A stretch of DNA of 64,000 bases. It comes from Roseovarius amoyensis. GTDB lineage: Bacteria; Pseudomonadota; Alphaproteobacteria; Rhodobacterales; Rhodobacteraceae. Positions 63,119-64,000 of the stretch are shown one piece after another (the stretch's first letter is position 1; each line of letters opens with the position of its first letter). The position numbers were made by a program, and so were the translations under genes. The stretch lies in contig NZ_QITQ01000008.1 of the NCBI RefSeq assembly GCF_003260265.1, positions 62,001-126,000 of the forward strand, read 5' to 3'. The notes under the pieces were generated by a model. It was given only the letters and a program-made list of their open reading frames with translations. It was not told the DNA's origin and made no database searches.

Positions 63119-63418
63119 ATGTATCGATTGGGAATAATTGCAGCGCTCTTTGCGACACCTGCCGTGGCCGATCCAGATGACTATGGCCACATGTCGGGCT
63201 GGGGATACGGGATGGGGATGATGTTTGGTCCAATCCTTTGGATCATCGTTTTGGGATTGGTTGTTGCCGGTGTCGTTTGGTTTATTCGCAACATGGATGG
63301 AGGAGCGACAAAGGCTGAAAAGTCCGATGCGATGAGCGAACTCGATCTGCGCTTGCCCAAGGGCGAAATTGACGCAGAGGACTACACCGCTCGAAAGAAG
63401 CTACTGACCGGCGAGTAG
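63119..63418 (+). CDS. Small membrane protein with SHOCT-like C-terminus
   Basis: 99 residues: signal or first helix, His/Gly/Met-rich DDYGHMSGWGYGMGMM, a second helix (ILWIIVLGLVVAGVVWFI) and a C-terminal SHOCT-like motif DLRLPKGEIDAEDYTARKKLL. AAAGAGG lies 8 nt before the ATG. Divergent from the scs trio. Function unknown; SHOCT tails often mediate oligomerisation. Confidence 0.78.
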   Translation: MYRLGIIAALFATPAVADPDDYGHMSGWGYGMGMMFGPILWIIVLGLVVAGVVWFIRNMDGGATKAEKSDAMSELDLRLPKGEIDAEDYTARKKLLTGE

Positions 63419-63505
63419 TGAATTGGGCACCTGTGTTCACTACTAGGCTTGGGAAACTCACGACGTACCCCTGGTACTCAACCAGTCTGACTCTATGAGG
63501 TACAA

Positions 63506-64000
63506 GTGACAGAAAAACAACTCGGGATGCTCGCTGCAGGTGGATCGGCTGTGCTCTTGCTCGCCGCATTCATCTTTCAGGCGCTCGGATATGCGCCCTG
63601 CGCGATGTGCATCTGGCAGCGGTATCCTCACGCCATTGCCATCGTTATTGGCGCGCTTCTGATGGTTGGTTTGCCCATCTTGCTGCTCTTGATGGCAGGT
63701 GCTGCCGCGGCCCTCACGACAGCGGGCATCGGGATTTTCCACACCGGCGTCGAACGGGATTGGTGGGAAGGTCCGACAGCGTGCACAGGCTCTGGTCTCG
63801 ATATATCGAACTTGTCAGGTGCGGACCTTTTGCCCTCCGCGTCATCCTCACCATCAAACTTGGTGATGTGTGACGAAGTCGCGTGGGAATTCCTGAATCT
63901 ATCTATGGCGAGTTGGAATGCGCTTTGGAGTTTCGTTCTAGCAGGGCTCTGGATCATGGCATTGGCCAAAGCAGCGCACGCTTATCGGCCACGTGAAAAT
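63506..64000 (+). CDS. DsbB-family disulfide oxidase, cut by the window end
   Basis: 165 residues are visible without a stop; GTG start with GAGG 6 nt upstream. Four helices; the first cysteine pair is APCAMCIWQRYPHA, the second loop has GPTACTG and VMCDEVAW. Contrary to the 16.2-kb copy it has the longer periplasmic loop of classical DsbB. It probably recharges a DsbA. The remaining C-terminus lies outside the window. Confidence 0.83.
   Translation, partial: MTEKQLGMLAAGGSAVLLLAAFIFQALGYAPCAMCIWQRYPHAIAIVIGALLMVGLPILLLLMAGAAAALTTAGIGIFHTGVERDWWEGPTACTGSGLDISNLSGADLLPSASSSPSNLVMCDEVAWEFLNLSMASWNALWSFVLAGLWIMALAKAAHAYRPREN

Noticed and set aside
1..64000. CRISPR arrays, tRNA or rRNA genes, replication or conjugation genes
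   Set aside because: Looked for repeated spacers, clover-leaf or rRNA-like blocks and Rep/Tra motifs; none seen.

Overview
The window looks like a high-GC alphaproteobacterial accessory region, most likely Rhodobacteraceae (Roseobacter-type). The evidence is the codon use, the IS5-family transposase remnant, and the mix of PCu(A)C, Sco, TRAP and Tat-exported multicopper oxidases. No replication, conjugation, rRNA or tRNA genes are visible, so I cannot tell a plasmid or chromid from a chromosomal island. Almost every gene serves metal (copper, zinc/cadmium/lead, manganese) handling or the envelope thiol and lipoprotein machinery that accompanies it.

Layout. 0-3 kb: a two-domain multicopper oxidase and a ZIP transporter diverge from an MntR-type regulator across a DtxR-like palindrome. 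3-4.4 kb: IS5 remnant and a Tat-exported L,D-transpeptidase behind a MerR-type promoter. 4.4-9.7 kb: a lipoprotein diverges from a zinc/cadmium/lead P-type ATPase, which is followed closely by a TRAP permease pair without a binding protein and a second L,D-transpeptidase. 17.2 down to 9.7 kb: ten tightly packed minus-strand genes (Sco, DsbB, DsbA, PCu(A)C, Sco, M23 peptidase, DUF411, ZIP, LspA, Lnt) behind one MerR-type promoter next to a ZntR/CadR-like regulator. 17.4-20.6 kb: that regulator, a short CDF exporter, then transglutaminase-like, CzcD-like CDF and SpoIIAA-like genes behind another MerR-type promoter. 20.8-27.8 kb: a copper-oxidase, cytochrome and thioredoxin block with CueR-type promoters. 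27.9-32.9 kb: CopA, CueR, DUF305 and a glutaredoxin-MauE fusion, with CopZ divergent. 33.1-41.2 kb: TolC, multicopper oxidase, two cupredoxins (one fused to CusF), a solitary ABC transmembrane domain, cytochrome c and a beta-propeller. 46.2-41.2 kb (minus): FixH/YtkA-like, CusB and CusA. 46.7-47.3 kb: debris of a second CopA and an EamA transporter.

47.5-57.9 kb is the most unusual part. It has an ECF sigma factor with a CTC motif between its domains and a Cys-rich tail (CorE-like). Immediately downstream lies a promoter-like sequence (TGTAACGTT ... CGTCT, 13-bp gap) that recurs with identical geometry 4.8 kb away. The first copy precedes a 109-aa unknown, a DUF3141 PHA-synthase-like protein, a His-rich micro-protein, a FabI-like reductase, an orphan Rieske protein and a CBS-BON protein. 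The second precedes a 54-aa Cys-rich protein, a Met-rich EF-hand protein and a DUF5676 membrane protein. CopA with two metal-binding zinc-ribbon modules follows behind its own CueR-type promoter. 58-64 kb: amino-acid permease, an ScsB-rhodanese-DsbA group, a SHOCT protein and a DsbB cut by the window end.

Together the genes form a layered defence: cytoplasmic export (P-type ATPases, CDF), periplasmic oxidation and sequestration (oxidases, cupredoxins, Met-rich proteins, CusBA-TolC), and repair or remodelling of disulfides, lipoproteins and peptidoglycan. They are wired to at least four regulators: MntR, a ZntR/CadR-like protein, CueR and the ECF sigma factor.
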